64,000 nt of DNA. Origin: Methylomonas methanica MC09 (GTDB lineage: Bacteria > Pseudomonadota > Gammaproteobacteria > Methylococcales > Methylomonadaceae). Under the pieces are notes generated by a model. It saw only the letters and a list, made by a program, of their open reading frames with translations. It did not search any database and had not been told where the DNA came from. The translations under genes were made by a program, and so were the position numbers. Position 1 is the first letter of the stretch; each line of letters starts with the position of its first letter. Shown here piece by piece: positions 37,879-48,035 of the stretch. The stretch is taken from positions 2,914,001 through 2,978,000 of the forward strand of contig NC_015572.1 of NCBI RefSeq assembly GCF_000214665.1, written 5' to 3'.

Positions 37879-39693
37879 TTAAAGAGTGACCAGCACGTCG
37901 CCAACCGACACGCTATCACCCTGCTTGACATTGACAGCACTAACTATGCCACCTACTTTGGCGCGGATCTCGGTTTCCATTTTCATGGCTTCCATCACCA
38001 TGACCACGTCGCCTTCATCGATGTGGGCACCTACATTAACATTGACTTTTAATACCACGCCGGCCAGAGGCGAAACCACCACGCCGTGGCCGCTGATAAT
38101 CGGCGGGGTGATGACCAGATCCGGACCGACCGGCGCGTTGGGGGCCGCCGCCTGCACGGAAATATTGGAACCGGCGGGGCCGACCGCGACGTTATAACTC
38201 CTGCCGTCCACATTGACGGTATACACCTCGGTAGGGCCTGCCGCCGCGCCGGCGGCCTTTTGACTTGCAGACTCGGCAACCGCACTGGCCGCTTCCGGAT
38301 TCGGCGCCGGCTCGAACGCAGCGGGATTGCCGCGATTTTGCAGAAACTTCCAGCCCACCTGGGCAAACATGCCGTCGATTAAGGCGTCCTCTTCAACAAA
38401 CTGGGACAGTGTGACGCCTTCCGCTTCGGCTTTACGTTGAACTTCCGCTACCAGTTTGTGCATTTCCGGCTGCAGCAAATCCGCCGGACGGCAGGTAATC
38501 GGTTCAGCGCCGTCCAGGACCCGGGCCTGCAATTCTTTATTGACCGGCGCCGGCGCCGCGCCGTATTCGCCTTTCAAAATACCGGCGGTTTCCTTGCTGA
38601 TGTTTTTGTAGCGTTCGCCGGACAATACATTTAAAACCGCCTGAGTGCCGACGATTTGCGAGGTTGGCGTTACTAACGGAATAAATCCCAAGTCTTCGCG
38701 TACCCGTGGAATTTCCAGTAATACCTCGTCGAACTTATCGGCCGCGCCCTGCTCTTTCAGCTGGCTTTCCATATTGGTCAACATGCCGCCCGGCACTTGC
38801 GAGACCAGAATACGGCCGTCGACGCCTTTCAGGCTGCCTTCGAATTGGGCGTATTTTTTCCGAATTTCGCGGAAATACGCAGCGATTTTTTCCAGTTTGA
38901 CCAAGTCCAGCCCGGTATCGTTAGGCTGGCCTTGCAGACTGGCCACGATGGTTTCGGTGGGGCTGTGACCATAAGTCATGCTCAACGAGGAAATCGCGGT
39001 ATCGGCATTATCCAGACCCGCCTCGATGGCCTTGATATAGGTGCCGACACTCAAACCCGTAGTAGCGTGGCATTGCATGTGTATCGGTATCGACACGGCT
39101 TTTTTCAGCTTGCTGATCAACTCGAACGCATCGTAAGGCGTCAACAAACCGGCCATGTCTTTAATGCAGATCGAATGCGCGCCCATGTCTTCGATAATAC
39201 GGCCTTGCTCGACCCATTTGTCTATGGTGTGCACCGGGCTGGTGGTGTAGGAAATGGTGCCTTGGGCGTGCGCATCGGTATTCAGCACCGCTTTGACCGC
39301 CCGTTCGATGTTGCGCATGTCGTTCATCGCGTCGAAAATGCGGAACACGTCGATACCGTTAACTACGCAGCGTTCGACAAACTTATCCACCACGTCGTCG
39401 GCGTAATGGCGGTAGCCCAGTATATTCTGGCCGCGAAACAACATCTGTTGGCGGGTGTTGGGCATGGCTTTTTTCAGCAGACGCAAGCGCTCCCAAGGGT
39501 CTTCGCCCAAATAGCGAATACAGGCGTCAAAGGTCGCACCGCCCCAGGATTCCACGGACCAATAACCGATTTGATCGATCTGATCGCAGATCGGCAACAT
39601 GTCTTCAATACGCAGACGGGTTGCCAGAATTGACTGATGCGCATCGCGTAACACGACTTCTGTAATTCCTAAAGGTTTTTTTACCTTTGCCAC
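37879..39693 (-). CDS. oadA: Oxaloacetate decarboxylase alpha subunit (biotin protein)
   Basis: OadA transfers the carboxyl group of oxaloacetate to biotin, releasing pyruvate. The 604-residue protein has the carboxyltransferase domain ([47 protein letters not shown]), a PYC_OADA middle domain, an Ala/Pro-rich linker, and a C-terminal biotinyl domain with the biotin Lys in [10 protein letters not shown]. It sits between oadG and oadB. Confidence 0.95.
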   Translation of the reverse strand: MAKVKKPLGITEVVLRDAHQSILATRLRIEDMLPICDQIDQIGYWSVESWGGATFDACIRYLGEDPWERLRLLKKAMPNTRQQMLFRGQNILGYRHYADDVVDKFVERCVVNGIDVFRIFDAMNDMRNIERAVKAVLNTDAHAQGTISYTTSPVHTIDKWVEQGRIIEDMGAHSICIKDMAGLLTPYDAFELISKLKKAVSIPIHMQCHATTGLSVGTYIKAIEAGLDNADTAISSLSMTYGHSPTETIVASLQGQPNDTGLDLVKLEKIAAYFREIRKKYAQFEGSLKGVDGRILVSQVPGGMLTNMESQLKEQGAADKFDEVLLEIPRVREDLGFIPLVTPTSQIVGTQAVLNVLSGERYKNISKETAGILKGEYGAAPAPVNKELQARVLDGAEPITCRPADLLQPEMHKLVAEVQRKAEAEGVTLSQFVEEDALIDGMFAQVGWKFLQNRGNPAAFEPAPNPEAASAVAESASQKAAGAAAGPTEVYTVNVDGRSYNVAVGPAGSNISVQAAAPNAPVGPDLVITPPIISGHGVVVSPLAGVVLKVNVNVGAHIDEGDVVMVMEAMKMETEIRAKVGGIVSAVNVKQGDSVSVGDVLVTL

Positions 39694-39784
39694 TCTTGTT
39701 TCTCCTTAAGCTGCCTTTTGGGTCGGGGTTTGTTTACCTTGTGGGTAATGATCCGCGTTGCCGGAATCGCTATTCGGGCAATGA

Positions 39785-40024
39785 CTAATCTTTCTTTTGA
39801 TATTTTTTACGGTATTGATGAACCGCCGCGGTGATAGCGGCGATAGTGCCCAGATCGTCGCCATGATGCATACCGGGATGCTGTCCGGCGGGTAATTCCG
39901 GAAAAAATCTGAGTACCAGCGAGGACATGGTTTTAATGGCAACGATCAACATCGCCAAAAATCCGAACACCATGCCCATCCCGATTAACATCAGCTCGAT
40001 TCCGGACGATATTAGTTCATTCAT
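39785..40024 (-). CDS. oadG: Oxaloacetate decarboxylase gamma subunit
   Basis: The 79-residue product has one N-terminal transmembrane helix (ELMLIGMGMVFGFLAMLIVA) and a polar C-terminal tail with histidines (HPGMHHGDD), as in OadG, which stabilises the complex and binds zinc. ATG 40024 was chosen to begin just before the helix; the frame is open further upstream. It is the first gene of oadGAB. Confidence 0.9.
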   Translation of the reverse strand: MNELISSGIELMLIGMGMVFGFLAMLIVAIKTMSSLVLRFFPELPAGQHPGMHHGDDLGTIAAITAAVHQYRKKYQKKD

Positions 40025-40214
40025 TCTGATCCAACCGTAAATTATTAACTTAAGGGCCATTATCCCCAAAAGCCCCTCATTAAACAATCGGGCAAGCCTC
40101 ATGCCGTTGATGCAAAAGCCGAAATTCTTGCGGGCCAGACCGGTTTTGAGTCTAAAATGGTCCGCATATTTAGATTTTAACCACCCCTTATTCATTCGAT
40201 TTCGGAAAATCCCC

Positions 40215-41126
40215 ATGCCAGATACCCGCACATGCCTGGACGTGCTCTGCCTGGGCCATGCCAGTTACGACTTAGTATTCTCTGTACCCCACCATCCCGC
40301 AGAAGACGAGAAACTGTTTGCGGACGGCTTATTGGGTTGCGGCGGCGGACCGGCCGCCAATGCGGCGGTCGCCATAGCCAGATTGGGTTATCAAGCCGCC
40401 TTTGCCGGCTACTTGGGCCGCGATGTATATGGCGACAGCCATTACGCCGAATTACAGCAGGCCGGAGTGGAAACGGACCTGATCGTCCGTGGCGACTCGC
40501 CCACGCCGCTATCGGCAATTTTGGTTAAACCCAACGGTAAACGCGCCCTGCTCAATTACAAAGGCGACACCAAAATCCTGCCGGCCGACGCCCTGGATTT
40601 TTTCGGCATCACGGCGAAAACCGTTTTGTTCGACGGACATGAACCGCTGCTTTCGCTGGCTTTGCTCGATAAAATCGGCAACGCCGTTCCCACGGTACTG
40701 GATGCCGGTTCCCTGCACACCGGCACCGAAGCCCTGATGGCTAAAGTGACCTATCTGGTCTGTTCGGAAAAATTCGCCCTGCAATATGCCGGCGACCCGA
40801 GGACCGCATTATCCCGGCTGGCCGCTCTGTCGCCCAATGTGGTTATCACGCTGGGAGAACGCGGCTTAATCTGGCAACGCGGCCTGGAAACCGGCAATTT
40901 GCCAGCCCCGCCCATAGCAGCCGTCGATACCACCGGCGCCGGCGACGCCTTTCACGGGGCATTTGCAGCCGCCGTCGCGGCGGAAATGACATGGTTGGAT
41001 AGTCTGTACTTCGCCAGTGCCGCCGGTGCGTTTTGCTGCACACGAATGGGCGCCAGACCCGGCCTGCCCGACCGTGTACAACACCAACAATTATTGTCGA
41101 GCTGGCGCGGCCCTATCACGGATTAA
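40215..41126 (+). CDS. PfkB family carbohydrate kinase
   Basis: The 303-residue protein has both PfkB signatures: the glycine-rich GCGGGPAANAAVAIARLG and the ATP-site VDTTGAGDAFHGAF with the catalytic Asp. Substrate (ribose, fructose phosphate, nucleoside or other) is not readable. ATG 40215 starts the conserved domain. The last 4 nt overlap the convergent LysR gene. Confidence 0.9.
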   Translation: MPDTRTCLDVLCLGHASYDLVFSVPHHPAEDEKLFADGLLGCGGGPAANAAVAIARLGYQAAFAGYLGRDVYGDSHYAELQQAGVETDLIVRGDSPTPLSAILVKPNGKRALLNYKGDTKILPADALDFFGITAKTVLFDGHEPLLSLALLDKIGNAVPTVLDAGSLHTGTEALMAKVTYLVCSEKFALQYAGDPRTALSRLAALSPNVVITLGERGLIWQRGLETGNLPAPPIAAVDTTGAGDAFHGAFAAAVAAEMTWLDSLYFASAAGAFCCTRMGARPGLPDRVQHQQLLSSWRGPITD

Positions 41127-42007
41127 CGTTCGAAATAGCCCAACAAAAAATCGATAAACGAAGTCAGCTTGGCCGGGTAAAAACGCCGTTGCAGATAAGT
41201 GGCGTAAACCGCCAGCGACGGCCGCCGGTAATCGCGCAGGATTTCCACCAATTCGCCGCTCTGCAGATAAGACACCACGGACAAATGCGGCGCCTGCACG
41301 ATGCCCATGCCCAATGCCGCCGCCTGGCACAAGGCCCGGCCATTGTTGGACGCCAACACCCAATCGGTTTTGATTTTCTTCTGCTCGCCGTCCACATTAA
41401 ACAACCAGAAATCGCCATGAGGAGTGTCCACATAATGCAGACACTGGTGCCGGATCAGGTCGTCTATGGTATCGGGGGTACCTTTTGCCGCCAGATAGGC
41501 CGGCGAGGCATAGGTACATAGCTCGGTTTCGGCAATCTTGCGCGCCACAACGCCAGGATCCAGTTTATTGGTGACCAGCAGGGACACATCGACACTGCCG
41601 TCGCGTAAATTCGGCGGTTTGTTATCCAGACTCATCAATACCTTGACCTCCGGAAACTTACGCAAATACTGTTCTATCGCCGGCACCATGTAAATGCCGC
41701 CGAAGTCGATAGGCGCGCTGATTTTGATTTGGCCCTTGACCCGCTCGCTCAATTGGGCGGTAGACGCTTCCAGTTCGGCCAAATCCTCCAATAATTGTTT
41801 GCCGCGGTTGTAGTAGGCTTCGCCGGCACTGGTCAGATTCAGGCTGCGGGTGGTGCGGTTTAGCAACACTACTCCCAAGGATGCTTCCAGTTGCGCCATG
41901 TATTTGCTGATCATCATGGTCGACAGCTTCATTTCCTTGGCAACGGCGGAAAAAGTGCCCAGCTCGACTATCCGGCAAAACACCTGCATGTTGTTGAATT
42001 TATCCAT
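41123..42007 (-). CDS. LysR family transcriptional regulator
   Basis: The 294-residue protein has an N-terminal winged helix-turn-helix (FCRIVELGTFSAVAKEM, ISKYMAQLEASLGVVLLNR) and a substrate-binding domain (IKISAPIDFGGIYMVPAI). It is of the CrgA/DmlR-like group. The target is unknown; a 26-bp perfect palindrome lies 91 bp upstream. Confidence 0.93.
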   Translation of the reverse strand: MDKFNNMQVFCRIVELGTFSAVAKEMKLSTMMISKYMAQLEASLGVVLLNRTTRSLNLTSAGEAYYNRGKQLLEDLAELEASTAQLSERVKGQIKISAPIDFGGIYMVPAIEQYLRKFPEVKVLMSLDNKPPNLRDGSVDVSLLVTNKLDPGVVARKIAETELCTYASPAYLAAKGTPDTIDDLIRHQCLHYVDTPHGDFWLFNVDGEQKKIKTDWVLASNNGRALCQAAALGMGIVQAPHLSVVSYLQSGELVEILRDYRRPSLAVYATYLQRRFYPAKLTSFIDFLLGYFER

Positions 42008-42097
42008 AGCGGCCTACTATAAACCCAAAGTTTATATTTTCAGCATCCCCAACCCTAAAAAACCCTGCGTCCGCACCGGCATTTAAAAGCGAATTCC

Positions 42098-42123
42098 GGA
42101 GTACAAACCTAGGTTTGTACTCC
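42098..42123. promoter_or_regulatory. 26-bp perfect palindrome upstream of LysR gene
   Basis: GGAGTACAAACCT is followed immediately by its reverse complement AGGTTTGTACTCC. It lies between the pbpC stop and the LysR start. It could be an operator, or a hairpin ending pbpC transcription, although no T run follows. Confidence 0.6.
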
Positions 42124-42169
42124 AACAAGAAACTGATCCATCACGCTTTCGGATAAGATCCTCAGCGGC

Positions 42170-44473
42170 TTATCTCGCCGCCACCGCAGTCAACTCGACA
42201 TTAGCCGCCCTACCCTGGCCATCCACCACCAAAACCTGAAAGCTGCCCGGTTTGGCGGGCCACAGCACGGTAGCGCCTTCGCCGGCGAAATGATCGTCGA
42301 CAAACCAGAACAAGCGGCTTTTGCCGGCCGAGGATACCGCGCTGAACTCTATGCTGCCCGCCTGCCCGGCCCGCACCGGATAGCTGACGCCGGCTTGCGG
42401 CGAGACTATTCTGGGCGGCAGAGTGGCGGCGTCGCTGGCCGCGGTTTGCGCGCACGGCCGCTCGAAGGCCGGCGGTATATCGCGGCGCACCCCGGCCTGC
42501 CGGAAAGCCTCCAGCTCGTCGCTATCCCAAAATTCGGCCACCCGGGTTTCGGCGTGGCCTTGATCCTCCGGGCATTGCCGCAAGCCGTTGGCCGGATTGA
42601 TGCGAATCGGCCGATGCAGCGTACAGGTTTTGATCGGCGAAATACCCGGAATTATCCAGCCGGTCTTACTATGCGGGCACCATTGCGAAACGGCCTGCCC
42701 GGACAAGGTACAAACCTCGATTCGCTGCAAAGCGGCCGGCGGCGGCTCGGCGGCAGCCACCGGGCGCTCTATGGCTATGGCTTCCAGAATATCGAACAAC
42801 AACGGCCCGACCAAATCGCGCCCCACCAGATGGTTGTTGGGGCTGCCGTCGAAATTACCCGACCACACCCCGACCAGCCAATCCCCCATCATGCCGATGG
42901 CCCAGGCATCTTTCAGTCCTGACGACGTGCCGGTTTTCCAGGCTACGGCCTGTTGTTGACCGAAAGCCCGGCCGCCGAAACTGCGTTGCGGGCGCGGATT
43001 GTTTTCCAACATTTCCCGAACCAGAAAAGCCGCTTCCGGCATCATCAGCGGTCGGCCCGGATCGGCTTCGACATCCAGCAGCCAGCGCAAATTTTGCAGC
43101 CGGCCGCGATTGGCCAACAAGCCGTACAGCCGCAATAAATCTTCCATGGAAATCTCGGCGCTGCCGATTGCCAGACTTAAACCGTAATTGGCGGCCTGCT
43201 TGGGGATGGCAATACCGGCCTGCAACAAAAACTCGTGAAAAGTCGGCCGCTGCAGTTGCGCCAGCAAACTGATAGCCGGAATATTGCGGCTGCGCACCAG
43301 CGCATCGGTCGCCGACAACGGCCCGTAGAAATTGCGCTCGAAATTTTCCGGCTGATAATAGCCCATGCGTAGCGGCGTATCCTTGACTCGGCTATCCGGC
43401 GTAATCAGCCCCTGAGCCATGGCCTGGGCATAAATAAACGGTTTCAAGGTCGAACCCGGCGAACGCAGGGCTTTCAGGCCGTTGACGAATCCGTGTATCC
43501 GCCGGTTGAAATAATCCGCAGACCCGACATAAGCCCGCACCGCCATGTTGGGCGTATGCACTACCATGACCGTGGCGTTGGCAATGCCTTGCAAGCGGTG
43601 CTGCCGCAGAAAACCGGCCAACAAGGTTTCGCTGAGCGATTGCAAGGTCCCATCCAACGTAGAGACCAGGGTCGAGGCTTCCGGATATAAATCGTGCAGG
43701 CGTTCGGCAAAATGCGGCGCCCGAAACGGTAAATCGCTACGCTGGCGAAACCACAACCGCTCGAAACCGGGATCGTTACCGTAAGCCATTTGCCAGGCTT
43801 GCCGCAGGCGTTGCCGGGCGGCTTGATTCAACGGCGCACGAGCGCTGGGGTTTTGCGGAATCAAGGCCAGCGCCCGCGCTTCGTCCGGATTTAATTCGCT
43901 CGCCGGCTTGTGAAAATAAATCCAGGCCGCGGCTCCTACGCCTTCTATATTCGCGCCGTAAGGGGCAAGATTTAAATAAGCCTCCAACAATTCGTGTTTA
44001 CTGAACTGCCGCTCCAGCCACAACGCATATCCTATTTGCCGCAACTTGCCGGATACAGTGGAAGTCTTTAGCCGCCAGCGCTGCCGGGCCAATTGCATGG
44101 TTAAAGTCGAAGCGCCTATCCAACGCGACTGTACTATCAAACTGCTCCACGCCGCCCGCAGCAGGGACACCGGATTGACGCCGGGGTGCCGGTAAAACCA
44201 GCGGTCTTCATAATGCAGGGTGGCATCCTGCATCGCCGGCGGCAATTCCGTCAGAGGCGTCCATAAGCGGTACTTTTCGTCGGACGTCAGGCTTAAGCGC
44301 AGCAAATGCCCGTCGCTACCGGTAACCGCGTAAGAGCCGTTAGCGCGATTGACCAATAATGGCCGAGGTGTCAAGCCAAGCCCCAACCAAATCAATAACA
44401 TCATCAGTAGCGCGGCCAACAGCGCGAATCCGCGCGGTGACCAGCGTTGCAAAGGTTTAACGATAATGCTCAT
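42170..44473 (-). CDS. pbpC: Penicillin-binding protein 1C
   Basis: PbpC is a class A bifunctional peptidoglycan synthase. The 767-residue protein has an N-terminal membrane helix (FALLAALLMMLLIWLGLGL), the glycosyltransferase motif HYEDRWFYRHPGVNPVSLLR, the transpeptidase motifs SPGSTLKPF (SxxK), SRN and KTGTSSG, and a C-terminal beta-sandwich typical of PBP1C. Length equals E. coli PbpC (770). The usual alpha-2-macroglobulin partner gene is not adjacent. Confidence 0.96.
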   Translation of the reverse strand: MSIIVKPLQRWSPRGFALLAALLMMLLIWLGLGLTPRPLLVNRANGSYAVTGSDGHLLRLSLTSDEKYRLWTPLTELPPAMQDATLHYEDRWFYRHPGVNPVSLLRAAWSSLIVQSRWIGASTLTMQLARQRWRLKTSTVSGKLRQIGYALWLERQFSKHELLEAYLNLAPYGANIEGVGAAAWIYFHKPASELNPDEARALALIPQNPSARAPLNQAARQRLRQAWQMAYGNDPGFERLWFRQRSDLPFRAPHFAERLHDLYPEASTLVSTLDGTLQSLSETLLAGFLRQHRLQGIANATVMVVHTPNMAVRAYVGSADYFNRRIHGFVNGLKALRSPGSTLKPFIYAQAMAQGLITPDSRVKDTPLRMGYYQPENFERNFYGPLSATDALVRSRNIPAISLLAQLQRPTFHEFLLQAGIAIPKQAANYGLSLAIGSAEISMEDLLRLYGLLANRGRLQNLRWLLDVEADPGRPLMMPEAAFLVREMLENNPRPQRSFGGRAFGQQQAVAWKTGTSSGLKDAWAIGMMGDWLVGVWSGNFDGSPNNHLVGRDLVGPLLFDILEAIAIERPVAAAEPPPAALQRIEVCTLSGQAVSQWCPHSKTGWIIPGISPIKTCTLHRPIRINPANGLRQCPEDQGHAETRVAEFWDSDELEAFRQAGVRRDIPPAFERPCAQTAASDAATLPPRIVSPQAGVSYPVRAGQAGSIEFSAVSSAGKSRLFWFVDDHFAGEGATVLWPAKPGSFQVLVVDGQGRAANVELTAVAAR

Positions 44474-44509
44474 TGATTTCGGATGATGATGCGTAAAGAC
44501 GTCGACAGC

Positions 44510-44539
44510 GTAGGGTGGGCAACGCTTTTCTGCCCACCC
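44510..44539 (+). repeat. GTAG-type REP unit 3
   Basis: GTAG-GGTGGGC-AACGCTTTTCT-GCCCACCC has the same GTAG-plus-hairpin layout and the GTGGGC stem core as the other REP units, but in the opposite orientation and with changed loop. It lies in the 250 bp gap between pbpC and the Amt fusion gene, which holds nothing else I recognise. Confidence 0.65.
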
Positions 44540-44723
44540 ATTTTAAAGCACTTACCTTGATTCCACGTCGACACAAAACCATGATCATCCTTATCGAACA
44601 CTGTGTCATCAACCGTTACCAAGCCGCGCGTTCCGCGCCCGCGAAAATCGTGCGCAATAAAGCGTCCGCTTTCGGGTTTGCTTCCTTTTCCGCAAGCAAG
44701 CGCCGCCGGCCTGGCATCAGCTT

Positions 44724-47700
44724 TTAGTCGGCAAGCGATGCAGTCGTTTCGGCGGTCACCGAGGCTAAAAGGGTCGGGATTTGCTCGGCCGCGACGGCTC
44801 TGCTGAAATAAAAGCCTTGATACACATCGCACTCATGTTGTTTCAGGAAGGCCAATTGCGCCGCGGTTTCGACGCCTTCGGCCACAATTTGCAAACCCAG
44901 ACTTTTCGCCAGGGTAATAATCGCAGTACATATCGCAGCGTCATCGTTACGCGAATCGCACTCGCCGATGAACGAACGATCGATTTTCAGTATATCGATA
45001 GGAAATTTCTTCAAATAACTTAGCGAAGAATAGCCGGTACCGAAGTCGTCAATGGATAATTTGATATGAGTTTCTTTGAGCTCTTTCATTGCGGCAATAC
45101 TTTGTTCGGTATTACCCGTCAAAACCCCTTCGGTAATTTCAAGCTCTAATAAATCGCTGCGAATCGCATATTTCTGCGTGATACGTTCTACAAAAGGCAC
45201 TAAGGATTGATCGTGTAAATGCCGGCCGGAAATGTTGACCGCAATAGGCAGCAGCGGCAGACCTTGTTGTCTCCACTCAGCTAATTGGCGAGTAGTTTCC
45301 GACAACACCCACTCGCCCACTTCGATAATCAGATTCGATTTCTCAATAATCGGAATAAATTCGGCAGGTGAAATCAAACCGTACGTAGGGTGTTGCCAAC
45401 GAATCAGGGCTTCAAAACCGACAATTTCATTGGTTTCGCACGAGACTTTGGGTTGATACTGCAAGAAAAACTCATCGTTTTTAATGGCATTTGTCAGCGC
45501 GGCTTCGTAATGGAACTGTTGTTGCGCGGTTATTTCCATATCGCTGGTAAAAACCCGATAGACATTACGACCCGCTTCCTTGGCTTGATACATGGCTAAA
45601 TCGGCATGCTGTAACAGGCGATCCGCGTTAATAGCGCCGTTATCCGACAAAGCAATGCCGATACTGGTCAACACGGTTAAAGCGTTGCCGGTTAGTTGCA
45701 CCGGCTTACGCATGATGTCGAGAATTTGTTGCGCTTTGTTTACGGCATTTTTTTCAGTGAGATCGCCGGACAATACCACCACAAACTCATCGCCGCCCCA
45801 ACGCCCCACAAGATCGTGTTCGCGCGTCACCTCGGATAACCTCGACGCGACCGCGCACAGCAGCTCATCGCCCGCTTTGTGCCCCAAGGTGTCGTTAATT
45901 TTCTTAAACTGGTCCAAATCCAGGAACATCAGCACGACCGTCCCTGAGGTTTTGCGATGAAAATTAATTCGTTGTTCAAGGTTGGACATGAAATAGGCCC
46001 GGTTATAAAGACCGGTTAACGGATCGTTATAAGCCAATAACTTCAGACGGTTCTGTAATTTTATCTGTTGGGTGATATCGCGAATATGCAGCGTGTATTC
46101 GGTATTTTTATCTTTTATATCGGTTGTTTGCGTGATAACAACTTCGGCGGAGAAGCATTGGCCGTCATAGCGGGTCAGTTCCGTAATGTTACGTCGTCTT
46201 AGCACAAGATCTTCGCTGACGGTAAAACCTTGCGCCAGACTTTGTAACGCCATTTTTCTGGATTTCTCCGCCATAAACACAGTGAAGAAATTACGATGTA
46301 ATACTTGTTTGAGACTCACGCCAAAACATTGTTCGGCGGCCGGATTAAATTCCTGAACTTCGCCGCGATTATTGATACTGACAATACAATCCATTGCCGC
46401 ATCCAGGATGGCGCCTTTACGATACTCGCTCTGTTTAAAGGCAAAAAACGCTTCATCGCGTTGTTGAATTTCTTCATTCACCTTGTCGATAACGCGATTG
46501 TACTGTTGCGCAATCTGACCGATTTCCGTGAACGGTTCGACGGGAACGCGACGGGAAAAATCGGCTTGTTGCTGCTGATGATTCATCGCGGATAACAAAT
46601 CGAACACTTCGGTCGTCACCTGATGTTCCGCCACATTGAGACCGATAAGTTCCGATTTTTCCGTCACCCGCAACGGATGAAAATGATTGATCAGCCGCAA
46701 TACTGCAAACGCCGTGATAAAACTATACGCCCCTATGGCGACGATACCGATTAATTGCGCTTGCAGTTGTTCTAACATCGATAAGCCGGTGCCCAGTTTT
46801 TCGGCATCGCCGAATAACGCCACGGCCAGCGTTCCCCATATTCCCGCAAACAAGTGCACGGGAACCACGCCGATGGCATCGTCGATTTGCCTGCTCTCCA
46901 TCCAACGTTCGCCGTAGAAAACGATAATACCGGCGATAACGCCGATCACCAGCGCGGACGAGACACTGACGGCATGGCAGTTGGCGGTGATCGCCACCAA
47001 GCCGCCTAACACGCCGTTCATAATATGCACCACGTCGATATAACCGTCCGCGATATATTTTAGCGACGTGGCGGCAATACCGCCCCAGCAGGCGGCGAGA
47101 CAGGTATTTAGCAAAATCGCAGGCACGGCATCGGTCCAGCCCAAGGTGCTGCCGCCGTTAAAGCCGAACCATCCGAACCAAATCAACATACCGCCTAAAA
47201 TCGCCATCGGTAAATTACTACCCGGAATACGTCTGCCGCTAACATCGTAGCGCCCGATACGCGGGCCTATAATCAAAATGGCCGCCAAAGCCACCCAACC
47301 GCCGACCGAATGCACAACGGTCGAACCGGCAAAATCAACAAAGCCCAATAATTCCAGCCAGCCAATCGCCTTGCCGGAAATGATGCCTGCCCATGCCCAA
47401 TGGCCGATCCAAGGATAAATCAACAGCGTAATCACTATCGTCAACAGAAGGTAACCGCTGTAGGTCATACGCTCGGCAATGGCGCCGGAAACCAATGTCG
47501 CGGCGGTGCCGCAAAACATCATTTGGAATAAAAATGTAGTGATAAGTAAGGGACCGGCGCCTTGGCCAAAGAAAAAGTAGGACGTGCCGAATAAACCGGA
47601 AACACTTTCGCCAAACATGATGGCAAAACCGACAGCCCAAAATATGGTGCTGGAAACCACAAAGTCGCTGATATTTTTTGCCGCGACGTTAATGCTGTTT

Positions 47701-47792
47701 TTACTTCTGACTAACCCGCTTTCCAAACAGAGAAATCCTGCCTGCATCACAAACACAAGCATGGCCGCACATAAAATCCAGAGTATATCCAT
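44724..47792 (-). CDS. Ammonium transporter-PAS-GGDEF-EAL fusion (ammonium-responsive c-di-GMP enzyme)
   Basis: The 1022-residue protein joins an Amt/Mep/Rh channel to cyclic-di-GMP turnover domains. Residues 1-385 are a full Amt domain with about eleven helices (LVFVMQAGFLCLESGLVRSK, TAATLVSGAIAERM) and both pore histidines, His161 in STVVHSVGGW and His313 in VVPVHLFAGIWG. A HAMP-like helical linker and a PAS domain (about 455-560) follow, then GGDEF (residues 666-670) with an intact inhibitory RxxD five residues before it, and EAL (794-796) in FEALIRWQHP with LEITEGVL and DDFGTGYSSL. Both catalytic domains look intact. Inference: it senses or transports ammonium and adjusts c-di-GMP. ATG 47792 starts just before helix 1; TTG 47816 is an in-frame alternative, neither with a clear ribosome binding site. 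Confidence 0.93.
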   Translation of the reverse strand: MDILWILCAAMLVFVMQAGFLCLESGLVRSKNSINVAAKNISDFVVSSTIFWAVGFAIMFGESVSGLFGTSYFFFGQGAGPLLITTFLFQMMFCGTAATLVSGAIAERMTYSGYLLLTIVITLLIYPWIGHWAWAGIISGKAIGWLELLGFVDFAGSTVVHSVGGWVALAAILIIGPRIGRYDVSGRRIPGSNLPMAILGGMLIWFGWFGFNGGSTLGWTDAVPAILLNTCLAACWGGIAATSLKYIADGYIDVVHIMNGVLGGLVAITANCHAVSVSSALVIGVIAGIIVFYGERWMESRQIDDAIGVVPVHLFAGIWGTLAVALFGDAEKLGTGLSMLEQLQAQLIGIVAIGAYSFITAFAVLRLINHFHPLRVTEKSELIGLNVAEHQVTTEVFDLLSAMNHQQQQADFSRRVPVEPFTEIGQIAQQYNRVIDKVNEEIQQRDEAFFAFKQSEYRKGAILDAAMDCIVSINNRGEVQEFNPAAEQCFGVSLKQVLHRNFFTVFMAEKSRKMALQSLAQGFTVSEDLVLRRRNITELTRYDGQCFSAEVVITQTTDIKDKNTEYTLHIRDITQQIKLQNRLKLLAYNDPLTGLYNRAYFMSNLEQRINFHRKTSGTVVLMFLDLDQFKKINDTLGHKAGDELLCAVASRLSEVTREHDLVGRWGGDEFVVVLSGDLTEKNAVNKAQQILDIMRKPVQLTGNALTVLTSIGIALSDNGAINADRLLQHADLAMYQAKEAGRNVYRVFTSDMEITAQQQFHYEAALTNAIKNDEFFLQYQPKVSCETNEIVGFEALIRWQHPTYGLISPAEFIPIIEKSNLIIEVGEWVLSETTRQLAEWRQQGLPLLPIAVNISGRHLHDQSLVPFVERITQKYAIRSDLLELEITEGVLTGNTEQSIAAMKELKETHIKLSIDDFGTGYSSLSYLKKFPIDILKIDRSFIGECDSRNDDAAICTAIITLAKSLGLQIVAEGVETAAQLAFLKQHECDVYQGFYFSRAVAAEQIPTLLASVTAETTASLAD

Positions 47793-48035
47793 AAGCTTAG
47801 GTAGCCAATTGCTCAATGGTTAATGTTGGATTCGGTTATACGCGACGGTAAATTAAAAAGCTATCAAGCCAAGTAAGCACTAACAAGACACACAGACCGA
47901 CCCCGTTAGCCGCTTCAAAAAAACACGACTCCTTCACAAAAAAGGCCGCCGTGAAAACCCAAAACTTTTAGGTCGATCGCAAAAACAGCCGTTAAATTGG
48001 GGTTAGCGGAAGCGAGTGTCATGCAGACTTTTAGT
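47793..48035. other. Upstream region of the Amt fusion gene
   Basis: About 240 bp with no recognised gene. It should hold the promoter of the Amt fusion. I looked for a sigma-54 pattern, expected for nitrogen control, and found none with correct spacing. Confidence 0.4.

Noticed and set aside
44470..44832. 120-codon minus-strand frame between pbpC and the Amt fusion
   Set aside because: It overlaps the end of the EAL domain in another frame and runs through a REP hairpin.
47793..48035. Sigma-54 promoter for the Amt fusion gene (TTGGCTTGATAGC)
   Set aside because: The GG and GC elements are too close together (9 instead of 12 positions).
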